A DNA stretch of 64,000 nt. Origin: Posidonia oceanica. Taxonomy: Eukaryota; Streptophyta; Magnoliopsida; Alismatales; Posidoniaceae. A program made the translations under genes and the position numbers. Of the stretch, positions 33,591-45,364 are shown piece after piece. The notes below the pieces were generated by a model, which saw nothing but the letters and a program-made list of their open reading frames with translations, was not told the origin of the DNA and did not search any database. Numbering within the stretch: position 1 is the stretch's first letter; each line of letters starts with the position of its first letter. Location of the stretch: assembly GCA_037176725.1 (NCBI GenBank), contig JAZBRS010000020.1, positions 83,646,001 through 83,710,000 of the forward strand, read 5' to 3'.

Positions 33591-36500
33591 AGTATTTTTG
33601 CCTATTTTTAATCTTTTTTCTTCCTAATTTTATCTCCTTTCTTTCCCCTCTCTTCCTTTCTTTCTTCTCATTTTTCTTTTCTTCTTTTTCCTTGCTGGGC
33701 CCAGTCCAGCCTGTCCCCCGCCCTTCTCCATTTCCATTTTTTCTTTCTTTTTTCCTTCGGCCCGCAGCCCGGCCTTCTCCACCCTTCTTCTTCCTCAACC
33801 TTCTGTTTTTTTTTTTTTTTCCTTCACCGTTTTCCTCCCGCGGCCAGCTACAGCCCTCCCTGCACCATTTAAATTTCAAGCTCTCCATCCAATCACCTAC
33901 AGAGCTCGCCGCTTCTCCTCTATCTCAGCACCATTTCCGGGGGGCAATCAATGCCTGTCGTCTCGCCGGCATCCGTCTCCTTTCTACTGCAGTGCATCGC
34001 CGTCGAATTCAAAATCCCAGCGCGCGCACCGGCAGCCCTCCTCCTGATATAAGCATCCAGAATTCCCTTCCTCAGACGAGCCTTTTGATCATCCAGAGAG
34101 GGAGAGTGGCAGAGCTCATCACTTAGCAATAGGCAAATTTGAGAGAGAAACCAGAATTCCAGCAGCTTTCCTCCACCTGAGCGACCTCCTCTTTCTTCGT
34201 CTGTATTCTCCAATTCCCAGAGAGAAGAGTCCGAGAGAGAGAGCCTGAGGGTGTGCTTTGGCATCCCGGAGAGAGAGCCCAGTTCCAGGGCCTTCCCCCA
34301 GCAATCCTTTCCCCAATTCTTTCATCTGAATTCAGCAGAACCTCCTCCTTCTTCTCCAGCAAACCAGCCCCCTTCCAAGCCCCAATTGCTCTCCCAGTTG
34401 ATCCCCCAAGTTCACCCAGAAACCTAGCAATACCTCCCCACCATTTCCCGACCATTCCACCTCTGAAACCAACCTAAAACACCACCTGATCACCCGCAGA
34501 AAGCCAACTGTAAACCCAACCTGATCCTCTCACAATTCCCTCCTCCAGAGCTCACCGCATCTTCCCAAATTCCTCCCAGATAATCACCTGCACCCCACCT
34601 TCCAGAAGCACCGGACATCAGACCTAACCATCCACCACAGACTCCGAACTTCACTACAAACACCTGTGTCACCTCCGGACCCAGAATCAACCCAGCTCTT
34701 AAACTCTCTCCTCGCTCTCCTGAAAACCCCTCCGATCACCCAAACCCCTTCGCCAGCCTCCCAGCAATCTCCCGGAGGCCTCCGCTTCACCGGACGAGCA
34801 GCAAACAACTTCCCCCACCTCCGGCTACCACCTGTGGACCCAAAGTTGCCGAATCGCCGCCTGAGCTTCGAAGCTCGCGTCCGGACGACTGGGAAGCACC
34901 AGAAGAACATTCTGAAGCAGCTCCAACCCTCGCAAGCAGCCGGCGACGCCCGCGGTGACCGGACGACCTCCACCGGCGACTGCTGAAGCCACCGACGTCG
35001 GGAGGACGACTCAGACGCGAAAACAGGTCACTCTCTGCTCCCTTAGTCTCCTTTCTCCTTCGTCATGCTTTTCCGGCCTTTAGATTGGTTTTTCCGGCCT
35101 CCCTGCTCCAACTGCAACTTGCCGGACAGTTCATCTTCTCCGGCGCCGGCCTCCTGCTCTCCGGACGCTCCGGCCAACAGAACGATCCCCTGCCGATCTC
35201 CAGAGCTCCGTGCGAACGCCGGTAGCGCCCTCCGCCGCCTCGCGCCTCCCCAAGCTCCCTGTGCCGGCGGTGCTGAGGTCCGGTGGCTCACTGCTACAGT
35301 ACCTCTCACCGCCGGCAGATTACTGTAGCTTTATTTTCTTAGTAATATAGTTTCTGTGTTGATATTACATTCTTGCCTTAAGTTTTTACATTTTTGCGTT
35401 CTGGTCCTCTGTTCATTTAATATGCTTAGTTTTTAATTTAATACCATGCTAAATTGCTGCTTTTATCTCTGTTTTTCAGTATTTGCAATCTAGTCCTGTT
35501 ACTGTGCTGTGCTGTTGTAACTCTTTGCATTTTAGCCCTTCTGTTTTTTATTTTTGCATATAAGTCCTGTCCTAAATCAGTTCATTTAATTGCATGCATT
35601 TTACCATATGAAATTGCATTCTGCATCCCTACATGTTTTTGATTTTGCATATAGGTCCATGCACTGTAGAAACTTAGGTTTTATTTTCAATTTTGCATAC
35701 TGCATTGCATATTTTGCCTCCTGTTTTTGCACATTTGCATTTAGGTCCATTTTAAATGGACAGTAACTGTTTTGCATGCATTTTGGCTTATTGCATTGCA
35801 TTTTCAACCCTGCATTTTTCAAAAATTGCACATCAGTCCTGTCTACTGATTTCAGAGCATGTTTACCATATAAAATTGCATATTTGACCTCTGCATGATT
35901 CAAAAATCACACATAGGTCCTTGCATCTTTTGAAAACCATGTAAAAAGACTGTTTTGCCCCTAAAGTTGCATCTTAGCTCCTATGCTTACAAAATTGCAT
36001 GTAGACCCTCCACTTGCATTCCCAGACTCCCCAGAACCCTGTTTTCTGGAAAATTTGCACTTTAGACCCCAATTTTTTCCAAAATTGCACTCTGATTTCT
36101 TTTTGTTTTCAAAACTTCTTCCAATGCATACCCTCTTTTCAAATTAGCTTTCTGAGCCCAGTCTTTTGCAAAATAACCCTCTGCCCTCTCCTGTTTTCAA
36201 AACCCTCCTCTGTGGACCCCATCTTTTGTGAAAATTTGCATTTTAGTCCCTTTGCTTTTTCAAAAATGCTTTTGAACTCCTGTCTTTTCCAAGTTTGTTC
36301 CCCTTGTTTCTTCTTGCTTTTGCATGCATTCTGCATTCATTTAGCCTGACATTTTAGCATCCTTTTGCACACACTAAGCACCTTTAGCTCCCCTTCACCT
36401 GGGAGGACCTTTTGCACACCCCTAGGACCTCCTGAACACCTAGATCTGCTCTTCTCCCCTGTTCTGGCCTTCCTGCCTTGAAGCTGCGATATCTTCCGAT

Positions 36501-37070
36501 CCGGCCGTTGGATCTTCTCAAGCAAGCTGCCCAGGCGACCGCAGCGAAGCGCTCTTCAGCATGGATCAAGCAGATCTCAGATCAGGCTCTAGGATTTCCA
36601 GGTATGCCCTCCTGAACCCCTGCATTGCATTCATTTGCATGTCATTTGCATAGTTTTCCTCGTTTTCGATTTCTGTTTCTTTGAGCATGTAGAATAGGGC
36701 CCCCTCTTCTTGTCTATCAGCTCAGATCTCCATTTCGCGTTTCCCTATGTGTTTTGTGTTGAGTTTTCCCTGGATTTACCACTTAATGTGACTTTCATCC
36801 CCCTTTTCCACAATCCGATTGCATCGCGAGCTTTGGGCAGCATGCGAGACACACCGTGGAACGGTTGTGGGAAATGGTCGCAAAAGAGGTGGTAATCCCC
36901 CCGTTTGCTCACTCTCCCCTTTGTAGGTCTTCACACCTACCCTGGGTAGTCCTAAACAACGTCTGTTCTTACACACACATTGTCTTGCTCCTCTTTGGCA
37001 TCTTCTGATCTCTTCTTTGCATTTAGCATTCGCACAGTTTTCCGAGGTTTTATCTCGCAGCTTTTGGCAC

Positions 37071-37310
37071 CGTTTTGCGTGCTCGTTCTCATTTTAGCAC
37101 CGTTTTGCGTGCCTGCTTTGTCTTTCGCGTCGTTTTGCGCGCTCGCCCTGTTTTTGGCACAGTTTTGCGTGCCCGTCACCGTCTTTTGCACCGATTTACG
37201 TGCCGCCTTGCTTTCTCGCCCGTTTTGCCTGCCGACCTTGTCTTTTTGCACCGTTTTGCGCGCTTTCTTGTTTTTCGCCTCGTTTTGCGTGTTTTACGCC
37301 GTTTTCTCTT
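37071..37310. repeat. Eight tandem units of about 30 bp (CGTTTTGCGTGC)
   Basis: The core CGTTTTGCGTGC or a close variant starts at 37071, 37101, 37131, 37161, 37192, 37221, 37252 and 37281, that is every 29 to 31 bp. Spacer parts vary (CTCGTTCTCATTTTAGCAC, CTGCTTTGTCTTTCGCGT). The Ala/Cys/Phe-rich open frames here only reflect the repeat. Confidence 0.8.
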
Positions 37311-39608
37311 GCATGTCGATTGCATTGCATGGTTTTACCGTTGTTTTGCTTTTTCGCCTGCATTTGCATATAGGGCTGTGATGCTTACTGTCTGGAGTTC
37401 TCACGAGCCAGGTTTCGCCTTGTTCGGAACACAGACAGCGTGGCTGAGCATTTAGAAAGCACGTTTACTTCCTTTCTTTGCATCTCTCCACTTAGAGCAT
37501 ACCTTGAGCATTCATTTAGGCATTCATAGGCACATAGGCATTCAATCCTGCATTTCCCTGTGTATGCGAGCGTAAGCCTAGAAAGACCGATTCTCGGGCG
37601 TGTCGGGGGTGCCTAACACCTTCCCCGCACGTAACAGGAGTCCTTGCCCTGTCTTTTGGCCCGCAATGACCATACTGCCCTTATCCTAGGCTAGAGTCAT
37701 CTCATTTGCATGTATTTGCATTTGTTTCCTTTGCATTGCTTTGCTTTACATTTCTTGCTTGGTTTTGCATGTTAATTCACGCATTTCCCCCGATTTTCCT
37801 TGTCTCCCGTTAATAGACATGGTGGCGACTCTGATTTGTCTTATCTTTCTCTTTTCTCCTCGATTTCAAGTGTTTTCGAGTCGAGCCTCTTCCTCGGATC
37901 CAATCGCCGCTAAATAGCGAGCCTGATTCCGATCGGGATCGCTACACCTAGGTTGAGGTCTGTGGCTATAGTTTTGAATGTTTTGGCATTGGTTTTGGTT
38001 GTGGACCGAGACTTAGGCACCCGGCCGGCCTTCCAGGAATGACTGATACCATGGGGTCGTGAGCTGCTTGCCAAGGTGAGGTTCGAATGTTTGTTGTGGG
38101 CCAAGACTCCAAGGTGAGTGTAGCCTGGACCCAGGAACGTGACTATGTTCCTAGTGTGTCGAACACGTCATCGGGGTTGAGGCCGTGGGCCAAGATACTT
38201 GGAGGTTGTGTTGTCTAGACCCAGAAACGTGGCTAAGCTATGTGGCTACATTCCTGGCGTGTCGGATTCATCACCTAGGTTGAGGTCTGGGGGTCGAGGT
38301 ACCTAGTAGTATCGTGGTAGTGAACATGAGAGGTATGATACTCCTGCGTAGCTGGACGTGATACCGTGGTTGATTACGGGTACCAAGACTCCTTTGGGTG
38401 CTGAGGAGCCCTAAAGGGTTCGAGCATTGAGTTTGAACGTCCATAGAGCGTACCCTGTGGTTTGTCCTCTAAGAGGGGACAACTTGCCTAGGTGGGGTGA
38501 GCGGCTTTCCCAGGTGTGGTTAGCCTTTTGAGGGTTCTTCAGGTGGGAGGAAGCCGGGACAGACAGACTCCTCTATAGGGTGGTTGTCCATGACAGTGTA
38601 GTACACTTCGGTGGCTACTTGTAGCCAATGTCGGTTGCTTGGACCCAAGTGACACGACACAGAAGGGTCCTGCCAAGGAGGTTGGACTTCGGGACGGATA
38701 GGTGCGCCCTGTCTGTGGCAGTGTAGTGCATTTCGGTAGCTGCTTGTGACCAGTGTTTGCTTGTTTGTGGTTGTGGCCGCGCTAGTGGGGCGTAGGGCCT
38801 GCGCTAGTGAGGCGCTACAGTGTTGCTTTATCGAGCCGATCTCTAGTTTGCCGAGCGATGGCTTGTGGTTGGCTTTTGGGTCCAGGACGGACCATGAGTT
38901 TTGCTGCGCCTATGGGGCATTATTGCTTGGTTTTGGTGCTTGTTGTGCTGCATATTCTGGATGCAATTGAGGCATTCAAACGCCGTTGGCTGTCTGGTCC
39001 GCCCAGTGAGGGCGTGGGACCAGGTGGTGAGTTTGACTGTGTGATTTTGGGCTTGATTTGGTTAGAAGGCCATTTCAAGTATGCTTTTAAGGTTTAAAAG
39101 AGCATGCATATGATTTTAAAAGGAAAAAGAGAAAAGTGATTTCAAAGGCATTGTTTCATAAGTTTTCCTATTTGCTAGGCAATAGTATGTTGCCCTGTTG
39201 TAGTATTGTGGCATCCAGATGTGATGCCCGTGTTTGTTGTTGTAGCGTAGTTACGTCGGCTCCCTCAGCACTGTTGGCTGAGTGGTTTAGGTGGGGTGTG
39301 TGTTGGGGGCCGTTTTGTCTAGTCACTCACGTGTGCTTTGCTTTGGTGTTCTTGCAGGTGCAGGATAGGTGCTGTTCGTTTGCTAGTGCACATAGGAAGA
39401 GTCATGCTGTCACATATCAGGATTTCTAGGTAAGTGAGATAGTATTATTTATTCTACTTTTATTGCATTGGGAGAATTTAGTTTTGTAGTTCATAAATAC
39501 TAATAAAAGATAAAAATAAAAAATCTGCTTAGGTTGAAAGATAGCGACTGGGCAGGTTGTTACATAAGTTGACTCCTAATCCGACCCAACTCGACCTGTT
39601 GACACCCT

Positions 39609-39890
39609 TGTTGTAAGTGCATGCATCACGATTTGCAACTTTTCCTCGTTGGTACCTGAGAATAATTCGACTATAACTCCCTGCACTATTGAAGTCGAAT
39701 AACTATTTAAGCATCGATGTTTGAAAAATACCCATTAGAGCACATAAAGGTTTTTCACCATACATGTGTAAGATCTCTCAATGTCCTTTGTAAAAATTTA
39801 TTTCTATATAAATCTTGTTTTATATGTTACTTGTGTTTCTAATATAATTAGTCATATTAATATTAATCAGTAATTTGTGTCAACAAAAAG
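39609..39890 (+). mobile_element. LTR-C copy 1, right part
   Basis: TCGTTGGTACCTGAGAA, TTCGACTATAACTCC, GTGTAAGATCTCTC and TTTATTTCTATATAAATCTT run in parallel with 53785-54035 (TCGTTGGTACTTAGAAG, AAGATCTTTC, TTTTACATAGATCTT). The two copies share order and spacing over about 270 bp, with many substitutions. Confidence 0.6.
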
Positions 39891-39929
39891 TACCTACCAA
39901 ACAACACGTTTAGAAAGTTTTAGCCCCGA

Positions 39930-40905
39930 TTGATTAGGAAAAAGATTTAATGAATCTCTCTTTTTAATAAAACCAAAACAATAAATGTAATCACTAGTGA
40001 CAAACTATGCTCTCTTACAAACACCGGCATTATCCTTACAAAAGCTCCTTTAATGGTTAAAATTTTCTCTTGGCTATGTCTTCAGAGCAAGATCCTTACA
40101 AAAACAAATCTTGCTAAGAAAGATTAGCATGGGAATGTAATGTGCATTTTTTGTAGTTCCTTTGAGGAAGACGTTAATCATCTATTTATTCATTGTTCCA
40201 TTGTTAAAAACTTGTGGAACTTTTTTTATTGACACGAACAACATTCAGGATTTTCTTTGTATTGATTTATTTAACTTGATAAATCTATGCAAGCATCCTA
40301 TCAATGTGGAGGCATGGAGAATTATCTCTCTCTCCTTCATCTGGTCACTTTAGAATGAACGCAACTCTAAAATCTTTAAAAATATTTCTCTTTTCCTCGA
40401 ATGTTTACAAAATAAAATTCTTGATCTTGCTATTTGGTAGCAGAAACCCTCTCCAAAATAAATGGATCTGAATTTGTTGTCTCAAACGTCTCGATCAACA
40501 CAAATTGATTTTCTTTTGGTGACAGAAATGGAAGACCTTAGTGAAGAGGCTTTACCTCAAAACGCAGGTGCAAATACCAGTCAAATGGTGAATACAAATG
40601 GAGAAGAAAATTTGGGTGATGATCTTGATAATCTTCCCAACGAAGGACTCTCCCTTCCTAACAAATGAGCTCCTGCCCAAGCATCTTTCCATTGTCTTTA
40701 TCTTCTTAAATCTGAATTTTTTCTTAATTTAATATTTTTTTTCTGCACTTTGATAATTTTCTTGTTGCAGAATGTGTGTCAGCTTTAGTTTCAATTCAAT
40801 TTATCTTTGTTGTATCAAACTGTTATTGTGACATGGATTCATAGTCAACCTTTGCTTTTTAATTTAATCTACCTTATCTTAAATATCTTTAAAAAATAAA
40901 CAAAA
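39930..40905 (+). pseudogene. 3' fragment of a second L1-type LINE
   Basis: Translation shows TKAPLMVKIFSWLCLQSKIL, LTKTNLAKKD, CIFCSSFEEDVNHLFIHC and VKNLWNFF, the zf-RVT-like C-terminal region of plant L1 ORF2. A last frame of 68 residues (40462-40668) is Asn/Glu/Asp-rich, then a non-coding tail leads to an A-rich end near 40887-40905. All upstream domains are missing, a typical 5' truncation. Confidence 0.75.
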
Positions 40906-41224
40906 ACCAGCATGATATCTCGTGAAGGGCATTGATAGAAGCACTGAATAGAGGAGAATTCATTCACTGCGCATCCCATTGCACATCGTACTTGTCTCTA
41001 TTTTAAGGTGTTTGTCGAACTGAATGGGCATTGATATCTGGTTTGTATTCATTGTTTCCAACAGGTAAAATAAATACGAGTGGATCGACATGGTCAGTGG
41101 TAGAAGATAATCTTAGTGCAAGAGCACTGATGGGTCTCTGATCACGTCTGTGAAAATCTGATCTAGATGGGAGATTACGATGTGCCACAGGAAAAAAGGA
41201 ATCCAATGAGCTGTGATGGATCTA
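40906..41224. other. Unassigned stretch before the tandem duplication
   Basis: A minus-strand frame (41003-41206) has mixed composition that could be a coding remnant, but I recognise nothing in it. Confidence 0.3.
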
Positions 41225-41460
41225 GATTTTGAATTTGCTGCCGATCCACTGTAACGTTCAGTGTGATTAAAACTTTTCATTGCATCAAGTGTGATTTTCA
41301 CTCCATCCAAAGAAAGAGAAGTACTCAAATAAGGTCCGTCTGGATTTTGAATTTGCTGCCGATCCACTGTAACGTTCAGCGTGATTAAAACTTTTCATTG
41401 CATCAAGTGTGATTTTCGCTCCATCCAAAGAAAGAGATGTAATCAAATAAGGTCCGTCTG
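41225..41460. repeat. Tandem duplication of 118 bp
   Basis: Copies at 41225-41342 and 41343-41460 differ at only a few bases. On the minus strand both are open and read DGPYL(S/I)TSLSLDG, KITLDAMKSFNH and ERYSGSAANSKSR. The sequence looks more protein-like than its surroundings, but I do not recognise the family. Confidence 0.8.
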
Positions 41461-42727
41461 TAAACATCTTTTAGTCTCGGTTTTTGGTGGAGTTTTTGGG
41501 AGTTCTGGAAAGTTAAGCTTTTAGATTTCATGACTTTTGGTGAAAACAATAATATATAAAGAGAATGATCTCATGACGTCTGTGCAACCCCTGCCCATTT
41601 GTATCTCACGACCGCATGAACATGATTGTTGCGGTCCAAGCACTGTAAATCATGCTCCTAGTATAAAATACTAGAAGGTATAGCAATAGTGTAAGAATGC
41701 CAAAGAAGATTTTAGAATCGAACTTTTATCATGAGAGACAAAACAATTTTAGATTTCATGCTTTCACATAAAATGAATAATCATCCATTTCTGGGAGAAG
41801 CTCACTCAATCTTGTAAAGGGACTATACTGTAGTTCATTTTTTTTTTTATGTTTCTACCTACATTAGAAAATTTTCCTCCAAAAACAAACTTGCATATTG
41901 CTATACTTCATATTATTATGAACCGAAACTTGTGGATTATAGGGTACACAACAATTTGGTTTGCTTGGATGTTTAATTGCAATATTGTTTACCGAACCAT
42001 ACAAATTAGTTTGTCTTTTATCCAAAGAAAATAAACAATTTTAATTTTCAAACCTCAATTTCGATTTAGCTTGGTTTCTACATAATCAATGTATAAGAAT
42101 TGAAATTAAGTTCAAGAGAAACATGTATTGTAGTAATAATATTAGTATAAAAATTATAAGATACAACAATAAAATATGGAATTTACTAAAAAGTTCAATA
42201 ACCTTATGGCACTTTCATGAATTTATCCATACGTATGTATAAAACTTGAAAAACTAAAGATTATATTTTGTGGGAGTGCATTGGCTTAGTTTGGCTAAAC
42301 AAACCTCTCAAGCCATAATTGAGTCACTTTTATGGTCTATAATTTTTTCTAACCAACTCCAACCATTGTTTTGAAAGAAAATCAAACTAAAAACTAGTTT
42401 GATTTTATTCATTTGGTTTAGTTATTCAATTCTAAACACTTAATATGCACTCAACATGGACGATATATACTTATGGATGAGGAGCATGAATGAAGTAGTT
42501 AAAAACTGAAGATTTAGACATTTGAAGTAATTTTGATGTAATTAGCACATGCAACTCTTAGAAGTGGAATTTCTTAAATCCTTTGTGTTTGAATGAATTA
42601 TTTTCATTCATTGACACCTCGTAACAAAGGAAATTCAAAAAAAACTTTACTTCTCATTGTGAGAATCTTATCGTGAATCACTTGCACTAGAGTAAATTTC
42701 CACGAACTAAACTTCCCTAGCACGATT
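41461..42727. other. Intergenic, AT-rich
   Basis: No gene is seen. A segment near 42275-42420 (GTGCATTGGCTTAGTTTGG and later TTTGGTTTAG) may be a degraded MITE. Confidence 0.4.
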
Positions 42728-43432
42728 CTTTTTAAGACTATATCTGATTGGTAGAATCATAATGTAATCAAATTCATTGTAATTTGGTTGGTAGAATCGT
42801 AATGTAATCAAATTACTATATTTCACTGTAAAAAGATTATAGGGGAATAAAAACAATATTTGGTTGATTAAATTTGTAACTAATTAGATATTTTAAAATC
42901 GGATTCAGTGATATTGAATTTACTTTGATCATGGTTGGAACAACTCCGACGACTGTCACAGAGTGATTCTGGCATTGTCCAAAGCAATATTTTCAAATTG
43001 ATTTTGACGCCCGTCGGAGTGATTCCGACAATGACCGAAGGAACTGTTACGACCGCCAGAGGAACGCTAGTGAGGTTCTGACTGTAGTTGATGCTCCAAC
43101 GATCGCATGAGTGGTTCCAGTAGTGGTCGGAGTTGCCCTAGCGATTGGCACAGTGATTGTGGCGGTGATCAAACCAAGTCTAGTGATTTCGAACGATTTT
43201 GGTGATGGTAATGATGTTGTATGTCGGCATTGTTGATTTCAATAATTATGAAGAATTTCAATTTTGTAATTAGATCATCATCATGATGTAATTGGATACA
43301 CTCAAATGAGGTAATTAAATATCAATGGCAATCAATTATGATATCGAACTTGATGAACCAATCATCGTAATGTAGGGTAGAATGTAATTGGATTACATTA
43401 CATGTCTTAATTACAAGCAACTAAACATGACC
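42728..43432. mobile_element. Probable MITE with (A)TGTAATC-type inverted ends
   Basis: The left end has two direct copies of TTGGTAGAATC(A/G)TAATGTAATC, and the right end holds the inverse theme ATGTAATTGGATTACATTACAT and TTAATTACAAGCAACTAAAC (each read in part). The middle is G+C-richer with repeated GATTCCGAC-like phrases. The exact ends and duplication are not certain. Confidence 0.4.
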
Positions 43433-43680
43433 TAGTGAAAAGTCTTAACTTGTAAATCCTGATAACAGATACAAAATTATTTTTGTTAAACATTAAATTC
43501 CTATGAATTGTCTTTGTTAGAGTAGGAGCTAGGAAGTGGAGGAGTTCAAGTTATTCATATTTTAGCTAAAGAAAAATCATAAAACCTCATTTGCAACTCC
43601 CAAACGAGTTATTTCAAATATCTAATTTGTTTAGCGTAGGAACTACGGAGTGAACGAATTCAATTTATTCATAATTTTGA

Positions 43681-43940
43681 GCCTTAGAGAAATCATAGAA
43701 CTTTATTTCCTAAAGTTTCCCTTGCAATCCCAAAAAAGGTTGTCTCAGATACCTAATTCCTTATCCTAATATCTAGTTAAAAAAAAAATAGTACCTAACA
43801 AGATTTTTGAACCATAGAGAAATCATAGAACTTTATTTCCTAAAGTTTTCTTGCAATCGCAAAAAAGGTTGTCTCATATACCTAATTCCTTATCCTAATG
43901 TCTAGTTTAAAAAAAAGTACTTAACAAGATTTTTTTTTTC
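43681..43940. repeat. Tandem duplication of about 130 bp, with a third diverged copy upstream
   Basis: AGAGAAATCATAGAACTTTA recurs with a 130-bp offset (43686 and 43816), followed in both by TTTCCTAAAGTTT, GGTTGTCTCA and TACCTAATTCCTTATCC. A weaker version lies at about 43550-43640. Confidence 0.75.
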
Positions 43941-44627
43941 ACATAAGGTAGAAGTATAAATTTAGATGGAGTCGTAGTATAACTCTATTAACATTCAATC
44001 CTGAGAGGGGAATATGAAAATCACACCTTCTGATCAACTTAGCTACTTAAGTTAGTTAGTAACTAAAAATATTATCACATGGTCCCTTTTCTATTTTCAA
44101 TTTGTATTTATCCCATCGTTTCTATTTTATAACTATTATGTAACAACTTATTCATGTGAAGTCAACTAATTAAGGCATTTATAGGTTAAAGAAAAACGAC
44201 GAATTTGCAATCCCTAACTTTTGCTACCAATACACCTAAGCTACTTTCAATCTTTTAGCCCCTGTTTGGATCTGAATAAACATGAGAATAAACCTAGAAT
44301 TGAAATTACAATTCCGTTTGGGTAATCAAAAAGTGGAATAAAACTGGAATAGTTATAACCATTCTGTTTCCCTTATTCCGGAGTTGTAATTCCGCATCAG
44401 GTGTGGAATAACGTTATTCCACTTGACTTATTTCCACTCGACTTATTCCTCTGTATAATTTCTCGAATTTGTATGTGTTCCAGATTCTGCCGTCGGAGAT
44501 GGAGGAGATTAAGGAAAATAGAGAACCTCCTACCGCTGCCGAAGATGGAGGAGATCAAGGAAAATAGAAACTCATCGCAATCCCTAGTGCACTGCTCTTG
44601 TGCCGAGAGAAAAAGAAAATAGAGAAC
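43941..44627. other. Intergenic, with one PIF/Harbinger-like left end
   Basis: TTA followed by GCCCCTGTTTGGAT at 44255-44271 resembles the left end and target of a PIF/Harbinger MITE, but no right end is seen; the chromovirus at 44628 may have split it. A short duplication GGAGGAGAT(T/C)AAGGAAAATAG lies at 44500-44570. No gene is evident. Confidence 0.4.
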
Positions 44628-44628
44628 T

Positions 44629-44702
44629 GTAACACCTGAGAATTCATTTTCCTTGTATTTATACAGATTCAATGAATTCTTTTAACTGTAGACGGGTGTT
44701 AC
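44629..44702 (+). promoter_or_regulatory. Nested double hairpin at the LTR 5' end (second chromovirus)
   Basis: GTAACACC (44629-44636) pairs with GGTGTTAC (44695-44702), and inner AGAATTCATT (44639-44648) pairs with AATGAATTCT (44671-44680). The inner stem differs from the first element at its end pair, yet the pairing is kept. Confidence 0.65.
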
Positions 44703-44972
44703 TGGCTCACCTGGCTCTTTTTGTGGTTTGTTTGTTTGTTTGGTGTGTGTGGCTTTGGCCTTTTGTGGTAACATTGTGCTCTTGAGGAGCAGTTGTTGTG
44801 CCTTGAGGTGTGGTTGGCCTCGTGTGAGTTGAGTGGATGTTGAGAACGGGTTGCTGTGCTCATGTGGTGGGGTAGTTGATGCATGGTTGAGTGGTTAGTC
44901 ATGGACTCGTAGCTCCTTGCATGTGTTCCTTGAGCAGTTGATGCATGCACGTCTACCACTTTGTCTCGTGGC

Positions 44973-44980
44973 TTTATAAG
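44973..44980 (+). promoter_or_regulatory. TATA box of the LTR promoter
   Basis: TTTATAAG precedes an AGAGAGAG run and a pyrimidine-rich segment, a plausible U3 promoter. The second LTR piece has the same site at 49743-49750. Confidence 0.5.
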
Positions 44981-45364
44981 AGAGAGAGGGAGGAATTGTG
45001 CTTGACACTCCTCATTTTCCCGCCTCTTCCCACGCCATACCAACACACCAACCTTCTTCTTATCCTTCTTCTCCTCCTCCTTCTCCAAGTTCCTTTCCCC
45101 CTTCCTTCTCCTTTCTCCTCCTTCCTCTTCTTCTTCTCCTCCTCCTTGCTGTGAGAGAGAGAGAGAGAGAGGCAGAGAATGGTGAGGGAGAGTGAGTCGG
45201 CGGCCAATCGTTTCCCCTGTGCCCGTGTGGAGGTGGAGAGCGCCGATCGTCTTCTCCCGAACGTGAGGTGGTGGCCGATGGTGCTTTGGATCGTCGGCGG
45301 TGGTGGAACCTCTGGAAATGATCCAAGAGGTGCACATCCCACAAATATATTCTAAATTAGATAA

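Larger units (their letters stand above)
32118..37946 (+). mobile_element. Tat-lineage-like solo LTR (copy 2), 5.8 kb
   Basis: It begins TGTTGACACCCC and ends ATCGCTACA, with a perfect CCTAG duplication (32113-32117 and 37947-37951). Removing it rejoins LTR-B as CACCTAGGTTGAGGTCTG, which also occurs intact near 38270. It contains a G-poor section, a pyrimidine tract (33600-33840), a long section with repeated TTTGCAT(T)TTAGTCC phrases (35400-36350), a 30-bp tandem array and the conserved GGGGGTGCCTAACACC block (37601). No coding region or second LTR is seen. Confidence 0.85.
30083..39564 (+). mobile_element. LTR-B solo LTR, interrupted by Tat-like copy 2
   Basis: The parts are 30083-32117 and 37952-39564, about 3.65 kb in total. 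It begins TGTAACAC and ends GTTGTTACA. Flanking bases are CAGGT and TAAGT, so the target duplication is imperfect at best. Internal features parallel the chromovirus LTR: double hairpin, pyrimidine tract (30390-30480), GA microsatellite (30489-30543), AAGGTACACGCC, palindrome array, CACTCACGTGTGCTTTG and TTCTTGCAG. It is therefore probably from a related chromovirus. No coding region is present. Confidence 0.7.

Noticed and set aside
33692..35328. Several Pro-rich frames in the Tat-like LTR
   Set aside because: Compositional; frames on both strands, inside an element with clear LTR ends.
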